Positions 7,905-17,373 are shown, counted from the stretch's first letter. The stretch: 64,000 bases of DNA from Paenibacillus eucommiae (GCF_017874215.1 NZ_JAGGLB010000032.1:57889-121888); one strand, 5' to 3'. Notes: generated by a model not told the origin, from the letters alone. Translations and numbers: made by a program.

Positions 7905-9464
7905 ATGAGTCTTTTGACTGTTGAGGATCTAAGCCACAGCTTTGGGGATCGATTGTTGTTTAAAAATGTATCGTTTCGCTTGCTGGCTGGAGACAGAGTA
8001 GGATTAGTTGGAGCTAATGGGGTGGGGAAATCCACCATGATGAATATATTGACAGGACAACTGCTGAAAGATTCGGGTAAGGTTGAATGGACACCTAAGG
8101 TTAATTATGGGTATTTGGATCAACATACGAAGCTGACGCCTGGGAAGACAATGCGCGATATTTTAAGAGATGCTTTCCTTCCTCTTTATGAGCAAGAGAA
8201 AGAAATGATGGCGATCACGGAAAAGATGGCAGATGCCACGCCTGAGGAGCTTGAAACTCTTCTTGAGGAAATGGGCGAGATTCAGGATCGTCTCGAATCA
8301 AGCGGATTTTACTTGTTGGACGTTAAGGTTGAGGAGATGGCTAATGGACTCGGTCTCAGTGCGATTGGGCTGGATCGTGATGTTGCTTCTTTAAGCGGCG
8401 GACAGCGGACGAAAGTTTTGCTGGCTAAGCTGCTGCTCGAGAAACCTACCGTTCTACTGCTCGATGAGCCTACGAACTATTTGGACGTTGAGCACATCGA
8501 TTGGCTAAAAACATATTTAAAGGAATACCCTTATGCTTTCTTATTGATTTCACATGATACGGATTTCATGAACGAGGTCGTTAATGTTATTTACCATTTG
8601 GAATTCACGAAGCTGACTCGTTATACAGCAAACTATGAGAAGTTCCTCTCCATGGCGGAGATGAACAAGAATCAGCACATAGATGCGTATGAGAAACAGA
8701 AGGAATATATCAAGCAGCAGGAAGATTTCATTCAGCGTAACAAAGCGCGGTATTCCACTTCAGGACGGGCAAAAAGCCGGGAGAAGCAGCTAGAGCGGAT
8801 TGAACGGATTGATCGGCCTGAGACTGCTATGAAGCCAACATTTACCTTCAAGGAGTCGAGAGCGAGCGGGAGAATCGTTTTTGAAGCGCAAAATATGGAG
8901 ATAGGCTACAGCTCTGCATTGCTGCCTACCATGAACGTTATGATTGAGCGCGGAGAAAAAATTGCCATTGTTGGCTGCAACGGTGTGGGTAAGTCCACTT
9001 TGCTCAAAACCATTCTTGGCAAGATTGACCCTTACAGCGGGAAAGCTTATCGTGGGGACTTCCTATTCCCAGCTTACTTTGAGCAGGAAGCTAAGGCTGC
9101 GAACATCACTCCAATTGATGACGTATGGAATGAATACTCGCATATGACACAAAACGAAGTCAGGGGGGCTCTTGCCCGCTGTGGACTGAAAAATGATCAC
9201 ATCACTCGGCCGTTAAACAAGCTGAGCGGAGGTGAGCAGGCGAAAGTGCGTCTATGCAAGCTGCTTATGAGAGAAAGCAATTGGATTCTCTTTGATGAGC
9301 CTACGAACCATTTGGATGTGGCCGCCAAGGAAGAACTGCAGCGAGCGCTTCAGGAGTATAAGGGTACAATCCTGCTTGTGTGTCATGAGCCAGAATTCTA
9401 TGAAGGCTGGGTCACAAAGGTTTGGAACGTGGAAGAATGGTCCAACCAAGCTATAAAACAATAA
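7905..9464 (+). CDS. yfmM: ABC-F family ATPase, YfmM-like
   Basis: Soluble ABC-F protein of 519 residues: two ATP-binding cassettes in one chain and no membrane domain, the family that acts on ribosomes. Cassette 1: Walker A GANGVGKST (about 36), signature LSGGQ (about 163), LLLDEPTNYLD (about 184). A basic, coiled linker (about 245-300) is the ribosome-contacting arm. Cassette 2: GCNGVGKST (about 356), LSGGE (about 440), DEPTNHLD (about 463). Sequence and length recall Bacillus YfmM. ATG 7905 is preferred over the earlier ATG 7884 because MSLLTVEDL matches the usual N-terminus; a TATAAT box lies at 7841-7846. Its exact ribosomal role is unknown. Confidence 0.85.
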   Translation: MSLLTVEDLSHSFGDRLLFKNVSFRLLAGDRVGLVGANGVGKSTMMNILTGQLLKDSGKVEWTPKVNYGYLDQHTKLTPGKTMRDILRDAFLPLYEQEKEMMAITEKMADATPEELETLLEEMGEIQDRLESSGFYLLDVKVEEMANGLGLSAIGLDRDVASLSGGQRTKVLLAKLLLEKPTVLLLDEPTNYLDVEHIDWLKTYLKEYPYAFLLISHDTDFMNEVVNVIYHLEFTKLTRYTANYEKFLSMAEMNKNQHIDAYEKQKEYIKQQEDFIQRNKARYSTSGRAKSREKQLERIERIDRPETAMKPTFTFKESRASGRIVFEAQNMEIGYSSALLPTMNVMIERGEKIAIVGCNGVGKSTLLKTILGKIDPYSGKAYRGDFLFPAYFEQEAKAANITPIDDVWNEYSHMTQNEVRGALARCGLKNDHITRPLNKLSGGEQAKVRLCKLLMRESNWILFDEPTNHLDVAAKEELQRALQEYKGTILLVCHEPEFYEGWVTKVWNVEEWSNQAIKQ

Positions 9465-9482
9465 TAAAGAGGAGATTATGCC

Positions 9483-9773
9483 ATGATTACACACGTAGTA
9501 TTTTTTAAGTTGAAGGATCGCAGCCCAGAATCTATACAAGTGACTAAACAGGTATTAACGAATCTTGAGGGCAAAATTGATGAATTGCGCCATATTGAAG
9601 TTGGAACAGATATTTTGCATCAGGATCGTTCCTATGACATTGCTTTAATTACTAAATTTGATTCACTGGATGACTTGAAGGCATACGATGTACATCCCCT
9701 GCATGAAGAAGTTAAAAAGCATATGAAGACAGTGCTTGACGGAACTTCGGTCTGTGTCGATTTTGAAAGCTAA
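9483..9773 (+). CDS. Dabb (stress-responsive A/B barrel) domain protein
   Basis: A 96-residue protein matching the Dabb family of dimeric alpha-beta barrels: it opens with the strand ITHVVFFKLKD and has a later HPLHEEVKKH helix typical of the group. Members bind small hydrophobic ligands or have unclear roles, so no substrate is proposed. GAGGAGA precedes the ATG; it is 18 bases after the YfmM-like gene and shares its terminator. Confidence 0.75.
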   Translation: MITHVVFFKLKDRSPESIQVTKQVLTNLEGKIDELRHIEVGTDILHQDRSYDIALITKFDSLDDLKAYDVHPLHEEVKKHMKTVLDGTSVCVDFES

Positions 9774-9795
9774 TTCAATTTGAAAACGATCTTGA

Positions 9796-9834
9796 AACAG
9801 TGTAGTATCCTTTGCAGAGGCTGCACTGTTTTTT
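9796..9834 (+). terminator. Intrinsic terminator after Dabb gene
   Basis: Arms AACAGTG and CACTGTT around a roughly 21-base loop, with a run of six T. The remaining bases up to the next start hold no gene I can support. Confidence 0.75.
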
Positions 9835-10006
9835 GCATGTAAAGGTTCATAGGTCCATTTGCTGAAATTGAAGCTGTTGTCACGCTCTGTTTATCTGATT
9901 TTGATATGTTAAATAATTGGCCGCTAGCCTGGGCATATGCTGCAAGCGGCGGATTGTGGATAAGAAGCACAAAGCTTCATCACTCAGGCAAGGAGAGAAA
10001 AGAAGC

Positions 10007-12028
10007 ATGAACATTCTTAGTGCAGTTGGAATAGTAAAGAGCTATGGGGAGAAAACACTCTTCGATGAGATTTCATTCACGCTGAACGAGAAGCAGCGCA
10101 TTGGCCTTATCGGCGTGAACGGAACGGGCAAGTCAACACTGCTCAAGGTGCTGGCGGGCCTGGAAACCGCAGATCACGGGAAGCTGCTGCATGCGAATCA
10201 TTTTCGTGTGGAATATTTGCCGCAGAATCCTGAATTTGAAGATAACTCAACGGTATTGGAGCAGGTATTTTATGGTGAATCGGCGCTTATGCAGGCGCTT
10301 CGTGATCATGAGCGCTCCCTTGCCGAGCTGGAGCTTGATCCTACCAATGAGCAAAAGCAGTCACGGCTGTTCAGTGCGCAGCAGCGAATGAATGAGCTGG
10401 ATGCGTGGGATGCTGCGACAATCGCGAAAACGGTGTTAACAAGACTTGGTATTACGGACTTCGACAAGCCCGTAGGGCAGCTTTCAGGCGGGCAGCGCAA
10501 GCGTGTCGCTATGGCCCGCGTGCTGATCCAGCCAGCCGATTTGCTCATTCTTGATGAGCCCACGAACCATATTGACAACGAGACAGCAATGTGGCTGGAG
10601 GAGTTTCTCAGCAAATGGAAGGGAGCTCTCCTGCTTGTAACTCATGACCGGTACTTTCTGGAGCGTGTAACGAATCGAATTCTTGAATTGGACCGCGGCA
10701 AGATTTACAGCTATGAGGGCAACTACGAAGCTTATCTGGAACAAAGGGCAGATCGGATGGAATCCGAGGCTTCCAGTGAAGATAAGCGCCAAAACCTGCT
10801 GCGCCGCGAGCTCGCTTGGCTGCGCCGCGGCGCAAAAGCGAGAACGACGAAGCAGAAGGCTCGTGTTGAGCGTGCCGAGGAGCTGCGCGATCGAAAGGTC
10901 GATGGCCCGGCTGATAAGCTGGACATTGCCCTGGCTGGAAGCCGTTTGGGTCGAAAGGTGCTTGAGCTGGAGCATGTAAGCAAGGCATACGATGACGAGA
11001 AGCCGCTGATCCGTGACTTTAGCTATATTGTAATGCCAGGCGACAGGCTTGGCATCATTGGACCTAATGGCAGCGGCAAATCGACGCTGCTGAATATGCT
11101 GGCAGGCCGAATACAGCCTAGCAGCGGTAACATTGAGACGGGCCAGACTGTAAAGCTGGCTTACTATACCCAGGAAAACTTAGAGATGAATGAGAAGCAG
11201 CGGGTCATTGAATACATCAAAGAAGCTGCCGAGGTTATCCGCACAGCTGATGGCGAGAGCATTTCTGCGGGACAGATGCTGGAGCGTTTTCTCTTTTCTC
11301 CGAATTTGCAATGGTCGCCTATTGGCAAGCTGTCCGGTGGAGAGCGGCGCAGACTTTATTTGCTTCGTACTTTAATGGGAGAGCCGAACGTACTGCTGTT
11401 AGATGAGCCTACGAATGATTTGGATATCCAGACCCTTTCGATTCTTGAGGATTATCTGGAGTATTTCTCAGGTGCGGTTATCACAGTATCCCATGATCGT
11501 TACTTTTTGGACCGGACGTCTACCCAGATGCTGGCTTTTGAAGGGGACGGGAAAATTGAGCCTTTTGTAGGCAATTATTCGGAATACCTGGACTCGCTGA
11601 AACAACGGGCTGAACAACGGACTGAATTGGAACAAAGCGAGAAAGGAACTTCCAGGGCTTCATCGGTCTTGAAGAAAAATGTTTCAGACCAAGGAGATGC
11701 AGCGACTGCTAAAGGGCAACAAGATGTGATTTCTAAGGACCTGCAGCAAGACAGCTCATCCGGTAATACTACTGTCACAAACGTAATTCCCAAGAAGCTC
11801 AGCTTTAAGGATCAGAAGGATTGGAATGAAATAGAAGCACGTATTGAGGGGCTCGAGGAAAGAGGAGAGCAGCTGAAACGTGAGATTGAGGCAGCTGGCA
11901 GCGATTTTGATAGGGTACGCGAGCTTTATGAAGAAGAGCAGAAAAACTCGGCTCAATTGAATGAAGCGTTGGAAAGATGGACATATTTATCGGAATTAGT
12001 GGAAGCGATAGCAAGTAATAAGGTATGA
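10007..12028 (+). CDS. yfmR: ABC-F family ATPase, YfmR/Uup-like
   Basis: ABC-F protein of 673 residues. Cassette 1 has Walker A GVNGTGKST (about 37), LSGGQ (about 159) and LILDEPTNHID (about 181). The linker contains RRELAWLRRGAKARTTKQKA, a hallmark of the YfmR/Uup group. Cassette 2 has GPNGSGKST (about 351), LSGGE (about 442) and LLLDEPTNDLD (about 464). A charged C-terminal coiled coil (about 600-670) also matches. In Bacillus YfmR helps EF-P relieve ribosome stalls on proline-rich sequences, and the same is inferred here. ATG 10007 is chosen because AAGGAGAG lies just upstream; the open frame extends further 5' without a good site. Confidence 0.88.
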   Translation: MNILSAVGIVKSYGEKTLFDEISFTLNEKQRIGLIGVNGTGKSTLLKVLAGLETADHGKLLHANHFRVEYLPQNPEFEDNSTVLEQVFYGESALMQALRDHERSLAELELDPTNEQKQSRLFSAQQRMNELDAWDAATIAKTVLTRLGITDFDKPVGQLSGGQRKRVAMARVLIQPADLLILDEPTNHIDNETAMWLEEFLSKWKGALLLVTHDRYFLERVTNRILELDRGKIYSYEGNYEAYLEQRADRMESEASSEDKRQNLLRRELAWLRRGAKARTTKQKARVERAEELRDRKVDGPADKLDIALAGSRLGRKVLELEHVSKAYDDEKPLIRDFSYIVMPGDRLGIIGPNGSGKSTLLNMLAGRIQPSSGNIETGQTVKLAYYTQENLEMNEKQRVIEYIKEAAEVIRTADGESISAGQMLERFLFSPNLQWSPIGKLSGGERRRLYLLRTLMGEPNVLLLDEPTNDLDIQTLSILEDYLEYFSGAVITVSHDRYFLDRTSTQMLAFEGDGKIEPFVGNYSEYLDSLKQRAEQRTELEQSEKGTSRASSVLKKNVSDQGDAATAKGQQDVISKDLQQDSSSGNTTVTNVIPKKLSFKDQKDWNEIEARIEGLEERGEQLKREIEAAGSDFDRVRELYEEEQKNSAQLNEALERWTYLSELVEAIASNKV

Positions 12029-12075
12029 TAGGATAAGAGAGCAGAAAACTAATACGAAGGCAGGGTTTAAAACTC

Positions 12076-13689
12076 ATGATTACAGTGAACAATGTGACAC
12101 TTCGATACGGCAAAAGAGCTTTATTCGAGGACGTCAATATCAAATTTACTCCAGGCAATTGCTACGGGCTTATCGGCGCCAACGGTGCCGGGAAATCAAC
12201 TTTTTTGAAAATATTATCCGGTGAGATTGAACCCCATAAGGGAGATGTCCACATTACTCCAGGAGAGCGGCTTGCGGTCCTGAAACAGAATCACTTTGAA
12301 TTTGATGAATTTGAAGTAATCAAGACCGTAGTCATGGGTCATTCCCGCTTATTTAAAATTATGGAAGAGAAGGATGCGCTTTATGCCAAAGCGGATTTTT
12401 CCGAAGAAGACGGAATGAAAGCCGCAGAGCTGGAAGGCGAATTCCAGGATCTTGACGGCTGGCAGGCAGAATCAGATGCAGCAGAGCTGCTTATCGGACT
12501 TGGTATTCCTACAAGCTTGCATGATCTGAAAATGAAAGAACTCGAAGGAAACGATAAAGTACGGGTGCTGCTCGCCCAAGCGTTATTCGGAAACCCGCAG
12601 ATCTTGCTGTTGGATGAGCCGACCAACCATTTGAATTTGGAATCGATCCGCTGGCTGGAATACTTCCTTGCCCGCTATGAAGGTACTGTCATTGTAGTTT
12701 CTCATGATAGGCATTTTTTGAATCAGGTATGTACGCACATTGCCGATATTGATTTTGGTAAAATTCAAATGTATGTGGGCAACTACGACTTCTGGTATGA
12801 ATCCAGTCAATTGGCACTTAGACTTTCGCGGGATGCCAATAAGAAAACAGATGAGAAGCGCAAGGAGCTTGAAGCATTTATCGCCCGATTTAGTGCAAAT
12901 GCGTCCAAGTCCAAGCAAGCAACCTCTCGTAAAAAGCAGCTGGAAAAGCTTACTCTTGAAGATATTCGTCCTTCTAACCGCAAATATCCGTTTATTCATT
13001 TCAAAGGTGAGCGCGAAGCTGGTAAACAACTGCTCGCTGTTGAGAATCTGAGCAAAACGATTGACGGTGTAAAGGTTCTGGATAATCTGACTTTTACGCT
13101 CAACAAAGGGGATAAGGTTGCTTTTGTAGGTCCTGAGGGTCTTCCCAAAACAACGCTGTTCCAAATTCTTATGGGAGAGCTGGAAGCGGATGAGGGCACG
13201 TTCTCATGGGGTGTAACGACTTCACAGGCTTATTTCCCCAAAGATAGTCAGGACTACTTTGATGTTGATTTGAATCTGGTAGATTGGCTGCGTCAATATT
13301 CTAAGGATCAGGATGAATCTTTCCTGCGTGGTTTCCTGGGACGGATGCTGTTCTCGGGAGAAGAGGCTTTGAAGAAAGCCAACGTGCTCTCTGGAGGCGA
13401 GAAGGTACGCTGTATGTTTTCAAGAATGATGCTCGGCGGAGCCAATGTACTGCTGCTTGATGAGCCGACGAACCATCTGGATTTGGAGTCGATTACGGCG
13501 CTAAATAACGGACTCGTTGATTTTGATGGAACGATCTTGTTCGTATCTCATGACCATCAATTTATTAATACCATTGCTACACGGGTAATGGAAATTACAC
13601 CAAATGGCTTGATCGATAAAATGATGTCTTATGATGAATACCTCGATAACGATGATGTGAAAAAACAGCGCGAGCTTCTATACGTGTAA
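12076..13689 (+). CDS. ykpA: ABC-F family ATPase, YkpA/YbiT-like
   Basis: ABC-F protein of 537 residues that matches the YkpA/YbiT branch along its length (ITVNNVTLRYG start, then NVNIKFTPGNCYGLIG-like core). Cassette 1 has GANGAGKST (about 35) and LLLDEPTNHL (about 176), but its signature reads LEGNDKV rather than LSGGQ. Cassette 2 has a degenerate Walker A, GPEGLPKTT (about 353), with an intact LSGGEKV and DEPTNHLD. A weak second Walker A is also seen in other YkpA proteins as I recall them. Third ABC-F gene within 6 kb, 47 bases after yfmR. Ribosome-associated role inferred from family. Confidence 0.87.
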   Translation: MITVNNVTLRYGKRALFEDVNIKFTPGNCYGLIGANGAGKSTFLKILSGEIEPHKGDVHITPGERLAVLKQNHFEFDEFEVIKTVVMGHSRLFKIMEEKDALYAKADFSEEDGMKAAELEGEFQDLDGWQAESDAAELLIGLGIPTSLHDLKMKELEGNDKVRVLLAQALFGNPQILLLDEPTNHLNLESIRWLEYFLARYEGTVIVVSHDRHFLNQVCTHIADIDFGKIQMYVGNYDFWYESSQLALRLSRDANKKTDEKRKELEAFIARFSANASKSKQATSRKKQLEKLTLEDIRPSNRKYPFIHFKGEREAGKQLLAVENLSKTIDGVKVLDNLTFTLNKGDKVAFVGPEGLPKTTLFQILMGELEADEGTFSWGVTTSQAYFPKDSQDYFDVDLNLVDWLRQYSKDQDESFLRGFLGRMLFSGEEALKKANVLSGGEKVRCMFSRMMLGGANVLLLDEPTNHLDLESITALNNGLVDFDGTILFVSHDHQFINTIATRVMEITPNGLIDKMMSYDEYLDNDDVKKQRELLYV

Positions 13690-13713
13690 AACCGATGCTT
13701 GTCGGACAATTGG

Positions 13714-13749
13714 AAAGCCGCCCGGTGTGAGTTCACCCGGGCGGCTTTT
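13714..13749. terminator. Strong bidirectional terminator
   Basis: AAAGCCGCCCGG and CCGGGCGGCTTTT form a 12-bp GC-rich stem around a short loop, with A and T runs on both sides. It separates the convergent YkpA-like gene and the small basic gene. Confidence 0.9.
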
Positions 13750-13765
13750 GTTGGTTGTGATTTAG

Positions 13766-13975
13766 CTAGCTTCCGCCTGTGCGGCGGCGTTGATTATTTA
13801 CTTTCTTCGTCATTTGGCTTTTAACGGTTTGGCCGCTGCCGCTTGCGTGCTGTGGATTGGCTTTTTGTGCGGCTTGATCCGCTTTTTTCTGAGCCAGCTT
13901 TTGTTTCATTGCTTCAGCGAGACTAATTTTCTTCGGGCCTTCGCTTGCAGCTTGATCTTCGTGCTGATCTGGCAT
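13766..13975 (-). CDS. Small basic hydrophilic protein, unknown function
   Basis: About 69 residues, rich in Lys, Gln and Ala, with the segment PKKISLAEAMKQKLAQKKAD likely helical and a disordered, basic C-terminus. No enzymatic motif. AGAAGGTG upstream places the start at ATG 13975 rather than the in-frame GTG 13984. It is convergent with the ABC-F gene. I recall similar short proteins in Paenibacillus, but no function can be assigned. Confidence 0.6.
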   Translation of the reverse strand: MPDQHEDQAASEGPKKISLAEAMKQKLAQKKADQAAQKANPQHASGSGQTVKSQMTKKVNNQRRRTGGS

Positions 13976-14045
13976 AGGAAACACCTTCTTTACTTGATAT
14001 ACTTGTAGTGTACCACATTTATCAGCATGAAAGAAGGGACGTCTA

Positions 14046-14564
14046 TTGTTTGATCCTACTATCTATGAGAACTTAAAGGTAGTGCTTGAAGGTGCAGTTT
14101 ACGATATGGACCTCGAGGGAGCAATTCTCGTAACTAAACGTACAGATCGTATTGAGCTGTCCTCGATGTCACGTTATTATGCGATCGAGTTCACCCAGCC
14201 CTCTTGTGCTGCGAATAAAGCACAAATCAGTCTGGAGGTTCATTTGCGGGATTTAGCTGCGGAAATTTTGGAGAACGCGAACGAGAAGCCAGGCTGCACG
14301 ATGGAAGTGATTTTGTCCACGGTAGTCGACGATCCTATCCTGGAATGCGCTCTGATCGAAAAGGAAATTGAGGTTATTTGGCAGAAGCGGCCGATCATTA
14401 CACAAACCTTATCCTTTGATTTTAACGAACAGCCCGTACGTTATTTCAACCAGATCAAGCTTCATTTTGGACGCAAGGTTGATGAGGGGCAAATCGACGA
14501 CTTTCCCGAACTAATCCGCTATGCGATGAAAAGCTTAATTTGGCTGAATCAACGAAAACGTTGA
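14046..14564 (+). CDS. Conserved hypothetical protein, 172 aa
   Basis: Soluble, mixed alpha/beta, slightly acidic protein with no transmembrane segment or recognised motif. TTG start follows GAAAGAAGGGA. It is followed by a thioredoxin-like gene whose ribosome binding site (AAAGGAGGGGAG) begins on its stop codon, so the two are probably co-transcribed. I do not recognise the family. Confidence 0.6.
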   Translation: MFDPTIYENLKVVLEGAVYDMDLEGAILVTKRTDRIELSSMSRYYAIEFTQPSCAANKAQISLEVHLRDLAAEILENANEKPGCTMEVILSTVVDDPILECALIEKEIEVIWQKRPIITQTLSFDFNEQPVRYFNQIKLHFGRKVDEGQIDDFPELIRYAMKSLIWLNQRKR

Positions 14565-14578
14565 AAGGAGGGGAGCTT

Positions 14579-14899
14579 ATGCAGGAATGGTCACAAGCCG
14601 AGCTGCTTTTGCAGGCAGAAGCAGCCGCTTCCCCTTTTGCCGTATTTCTCTATACACCTTTCTGCGGTACATGCAAGCTGACAGAACGCATGCTCACAAT
14701 TATTACAACAATGGAGCCGCAGCTGCCTATATATAAGAGTAATATCAATTTTCTTCCACAAATAAGCCGTGATTGGCAAATCACAAGCGTTCCATGTATA
14801 GTTATCGTAGGAGAGAATCAGAACATGGAGTTTGTTTACAGAATGAAAGCGGTTGACGATTTATATAAATTATTGAGAACTAGGCTTTTATCTTGTTAA
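14579..14899 (+). CDS. Thioredoxin-like protein (FCGTC active site)
   Basis: A 106-residue thioredoxin-fold protein. Its redox motif is FCGTCK (Cys29 and Cys32), preceded by the hydrophobic strand AVFLYTP, and the cis-Pro is in TSVPCIVIV. It is like the YtpP-type single-domain thioredoxins that reduce cytosolic disulfides. Start ATG 14579 is selected by the adjacent AAAGGAGGGGAG. The in-frame TTG further upstream overlaps the previous gene and has no binding site. Substrates are unknown. Confidence 0.8.
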   Translation: MQEWSQAELLLQAEAAASPFAVFLYTPFCGTCKLTERMLTIITTMEPQLPIYKSNINFLPQISRDWQITSVPCIVIVGENQNMEFVYRMKAVDDLYKLLRTRLLSC

Positions 14900-14921
14900 G
14901 TAGAATAAGGAGGACGAACTA

Positions 14922-15311
14922 GTGACAGCTGGAAAATTGGCTATCGGAGATAAAGTTACTGCCGTTTATAAGACTGGGAGCTATATTGGAGAGGTTGTAG
15001 ATGTATCAGGTGTGGCTAAAGCAGCCGTGCGTATTCTTGCGGTTATAGAGCACCCTACCCAAGGGAATTTACATCAGCCTATGGACCCTAATGTATCCTT
15101 CTTTCACCAGCGTAGAGCGCTTGCATTTCAAGAAATTGCTTTAATGCCGCTGTCTACCATTGAACCTTATGGAGGAAACGTACCGGATTATCAAGAATCC
15201 TTGAAGAGAGCGCTCAAGTCAGAAATGCTCAAGATGTCGGATTTGGAAGCTTGGGCTAAACGCTCTCTACAGGAATTGGAGCAGCTGCAGCTGGAGTATT
15301 TTCCAAATTAG
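14922..15311 (+). CDS. kapB: Kinase-associated protein B (KapB) family
   Basis: A 129-residue protein matching KapB: an N-terminal SH3-like region (IGDKVTAVYKTGSYIGEVV), the conserved HPTQGNLHQP and FFHQRRALAFQE segments, and a helical C-terminus. In Bacillus KapB is linked to the sporulation phosphorelay via KinB, so it points to a sporulating host. GTG start with AAGGAGGA upstream. It overlaps the convergent small gene by four bases. Confidence 0.85.
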   Translation: MTAGKLAIGDKVTAVYKTGSYIGEVVDVSGVAKAAVRILAVIEHPTQGNLHQPMDPNVSFFHQRRALAFQEIALMPLSTIEPYGGNVPDYQESLKRALKSEMLKMSDLEAWAKRSLQELEQLQLEYFPN

Positions 15312-15529
15312 GAGACTTCCAGGTACAATTTTGTGCCGTCATGGTACTTGAAAATGGCAACATCGCCTATGATCTCAATGATGGAAATCATTTTCAGTTT
15401 TTTGCGAAATTCAAAATTCATTTCATTTTCTTTAAGCTTGTTAGACAGGAATTCCATATGGGAAACTTTATGTGTGTAGTTGAGTACCGGGATGACTTTA
15501 TTTTTATAACGGATTGATATAGCTTGCAT
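15308..15529 (-). CDS. Small hypothetical protein, 73 aa
   Basis: A 73-residue soluble protein with beta-rich termini and a charged middle (KLKENEMNFEFRKKLK). A strong AAGGAGGGA lies before the ATG on the minus strand, which supports translation. It converges on kapB with a four-base overlap of the ends. Function not recognised. Confidence 0.55.
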   Translation of the reverse strand: MQAISIRYKNKVIPVLNYTHKVSHMEFLSNKLKENEMNFEFRKKLKMISIIEIIGDVAIFKYHDGTKLYLEVS

Positions 15530-15655
15530 ATAAGTCCCTCCTTCTTCTTACTCTTATATCATACAACTGAAATGTTAGATTATTATGGGTCAAATATTAG
15601 GAAAGTATAAGTTATTCATTCTTAGTATCACAGTTCGACTGGAGGTTATTCATTT

Positions 15656-16726
15656 ATGTTAATTAAACCAATCAACCTTGGCGTCATTGGAGCCGGAAAT
15701 ATTGGAAATGTGCACCTTTCTGCTTTTAAGCAGGTGCCGGATGTGCATATTGCTGCCATTACTGATGTATATTTACCTATAGCGGCAGAACGGGCTGCCC
15801 AGTACCAGATAGAGAAAGTATACCCTGATGCACAGAAGCTTCTCGAAGACGACGAGATTGATGCTGTAGTGATTGCCGTCTCTAATGAATGGCATGCACC
15901 TATTGCGGTACAAGCGCTTGAAGCCGGTAAACATGTTTTATTAGAGAAACCTATGGCTTTAAACGTACAATCTGCTAAGCAAATTGTTGAGGCAGAACGC
16001 AAGTCAGGGAAAGTTGTGATGATTGCCCATCAGCGGCGCTGGGAATCGGTCGCTTTGCAGGTGAAGGATCAGATAGATAAAGGCGCCTTGGGCCACATTT
16101 ATCACGCTAAGGCTGCATGGATGAGACGTAAAGGCATTCCAGGCTGGGGGACCTGGTTTACCCAGATGGAGAGGTCTGGAGGAGGCCCACTGATTGACAT
16201 CGGTGTTCATATGCTGGACCTTACTTTGTATTTAATGGGAAATTCGCGGCCGGTTTCTGTTTTCGGTGCGACGTATGCCGAGTTTGGCCCGCATAAACGG
16301 GGGATTGGCACTTGGGGCAAGCCGGATTGGAACGGTCATTACGATGTAGAGGATTTGGCAACGGCGCTTATCAAGCTTGAGAATGGCGCAACATTATCCT
16401 TGGACGTAAGCTGGGCAGCATTGACGGATACAGATAATCGGCCTAGCATCCAGCTTTTGGGCTCACAGGGAGGGGCATCGCTGCGCGGACAAGAAGGCAA
16501 GCTATTGGCTGAGCTGTTTGACTCCGAAGTGGATATTCCCCTAAATGATTTAGATGAACCGGAAGCTTCCAGGTTAAGAATGAACCAACATTTTATAGCG
16601 TGTGTCCGCGATGGCAAAGAACCGATTACCTCAGTGATGAGTGGCTATACGAACAACTTGATATTGGATGCTATTTATAGATCTTCCCAAAGCGGACATG
16701 AAGTTATTATTGACTGGAACATTTAA
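15656..16726 (+). CDS. Gfo/Idh/MocA family NAD(P)-dependent oxidoreductase
   Basis: A 356-residue oxidoreductase. The N-terminal Rossmann fold starts with VIGAGNIGNVH (residues 10-20), and the family lysine is in the EKPMALN motif (about 95). The C-terminal beta-sheet domain contains GGGPLIDIGVHMLDL with the usual Asp and His. Members oxidise or reduce sugars, inositols or related polyols with NAD(P); the substrate here is unknown. CTGGAGG lies 12 bases before the ATG. The TRIC-like gene follows within 20 bases but is not functionally linked in any way I can see. Confidence 0.88.
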   Translation: MLIKPINLGVIGAGNIGNVHLSAFKQVPDVHIAAITDVYLPIAAERAAQYQIEKVYPDAQKLLEDDEIDAVVIAVSNEWHAPIAVQALEAGKHVLLEKPMALNVQSAKQIVEAERKSGKVVMIAHQRRWESVALQVKDQIDKGALGHIYHAKAAWMRRKGIPGWGTWFTQMERSGGGPLIDIGVHMLDLTLYLMGNSRPVSVFGATYAEFGPHKRGIGTWGKPDWNGHYDVEDLATALIKLENGATLSLDVSWAALTDTDNRPSIQLLGSQGGASLRGQEGKLLAELFDSEVDIPLNDLDEPEASRLRMNQHFIACVRDGKEPITSVMSGYTNNLILDAIYRSSQSGHEVIIDWNI

Positions 16727-16743
16727 ATGGGGAGATGCGGGAA

Positions 16744-17373
16744 GTGAATTGGGAGTTATTAAGCATCATTGGCACGATTGCATTTGCTGTAAGTGGAGCT
16801 ATTGTGGCCATGGAAGAAGAGTATGATATTCTTGGCGTTTATGTTCTTGGATTGATCACTGCTTTTGGCGGTGGTGTTGTGCGAAATATTTTGATTGGCA
16901 AGCCGGTTACTTTAATCTGGGAGCAAGGTCTCTTATTTCAAGTTGCCTTGTTTGCTATGACCATTGTGTTTTTGATGCCTGTTGGTTGGATTCGTGTTTG
17001 GAAAAACTGGTATGCTTTTTTTGATGCAATCGGGCTAGCTTCGTTCTCAATACAGGGCGCATTATACGCAACGAACATGGGTCATCCTCTAAGCGCAATC
17101 ATTGTTGCAGCTGTCCTGACAGGAATTGGGGGAGGCATGATTCGAGATGTGCTGGCAGGCAGAAAGCCGCTCGTTCTTAAGGATGAAATCTACGCTGTTT
17201 GGGGCATCCTGGCCGGGGCTTGCATCGGCTTGGGGTGGTCTCAGGAGATGCTGCCCTTAAGTCTTTTATTCATCATTATTGTAGGTCTAAGAATGCTCTC
17301 TGTTTTTTATAAATGGAAGCTGCCCAAACGTTCGTTAAACAGCTCAACAAGCGGCTTTAATAATCAAGTCTAA
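16744..17373 (+). CDS. TRIC/UPF0126 family membrane channel
   Basis: A 209-residue integral membrane protein with about seven hydrophobic helices and two internally similar halves carrying the family GGG motif (FGGGVVRNILIG and IGGGMIRDVLAG). This is the YicG/UPF0126 group, homologous to TRIC trimeric cation channels. GTG 16744 is favoured because GGGGAG sits nine bases upstream; ATG 16735 directly abuts that site. Ion specificity cannot be told from sequence. Confidence 0.85.
   Translation: MNWELLSIIGTIAFAVSGAIVAMEEEYDILGVYVLGLITAFGGGVVRNILIGKPVTLIWEQGLLFQVALFAMTIVFLMPVGWIRVWKNWYAFFDAIGLASFSIQGALYATNMGHPLSAIIVAAVLTGIGGGMIRDVLAGRKPLVLKDEIYAVWGILAGACIGLGWSQEMLPLSLLFIIIVGLRMLSVFYKWKLPKRSLNSSTSGFNNQV

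Noticed and set aside
10484..10988. Several long minus-strand open frames opposite the YfmR-like gene
   Set aside because: They are shadows of a well-supported ABC-F gene; no binding sites and unlikely compositions.
12076..13689. Degenerate second Walker A as a sign of gene decay
   Set aside because: Other YkpA-type proteins also have a weak second Walker A, and all other motifs are intact, so this seems a family feature.
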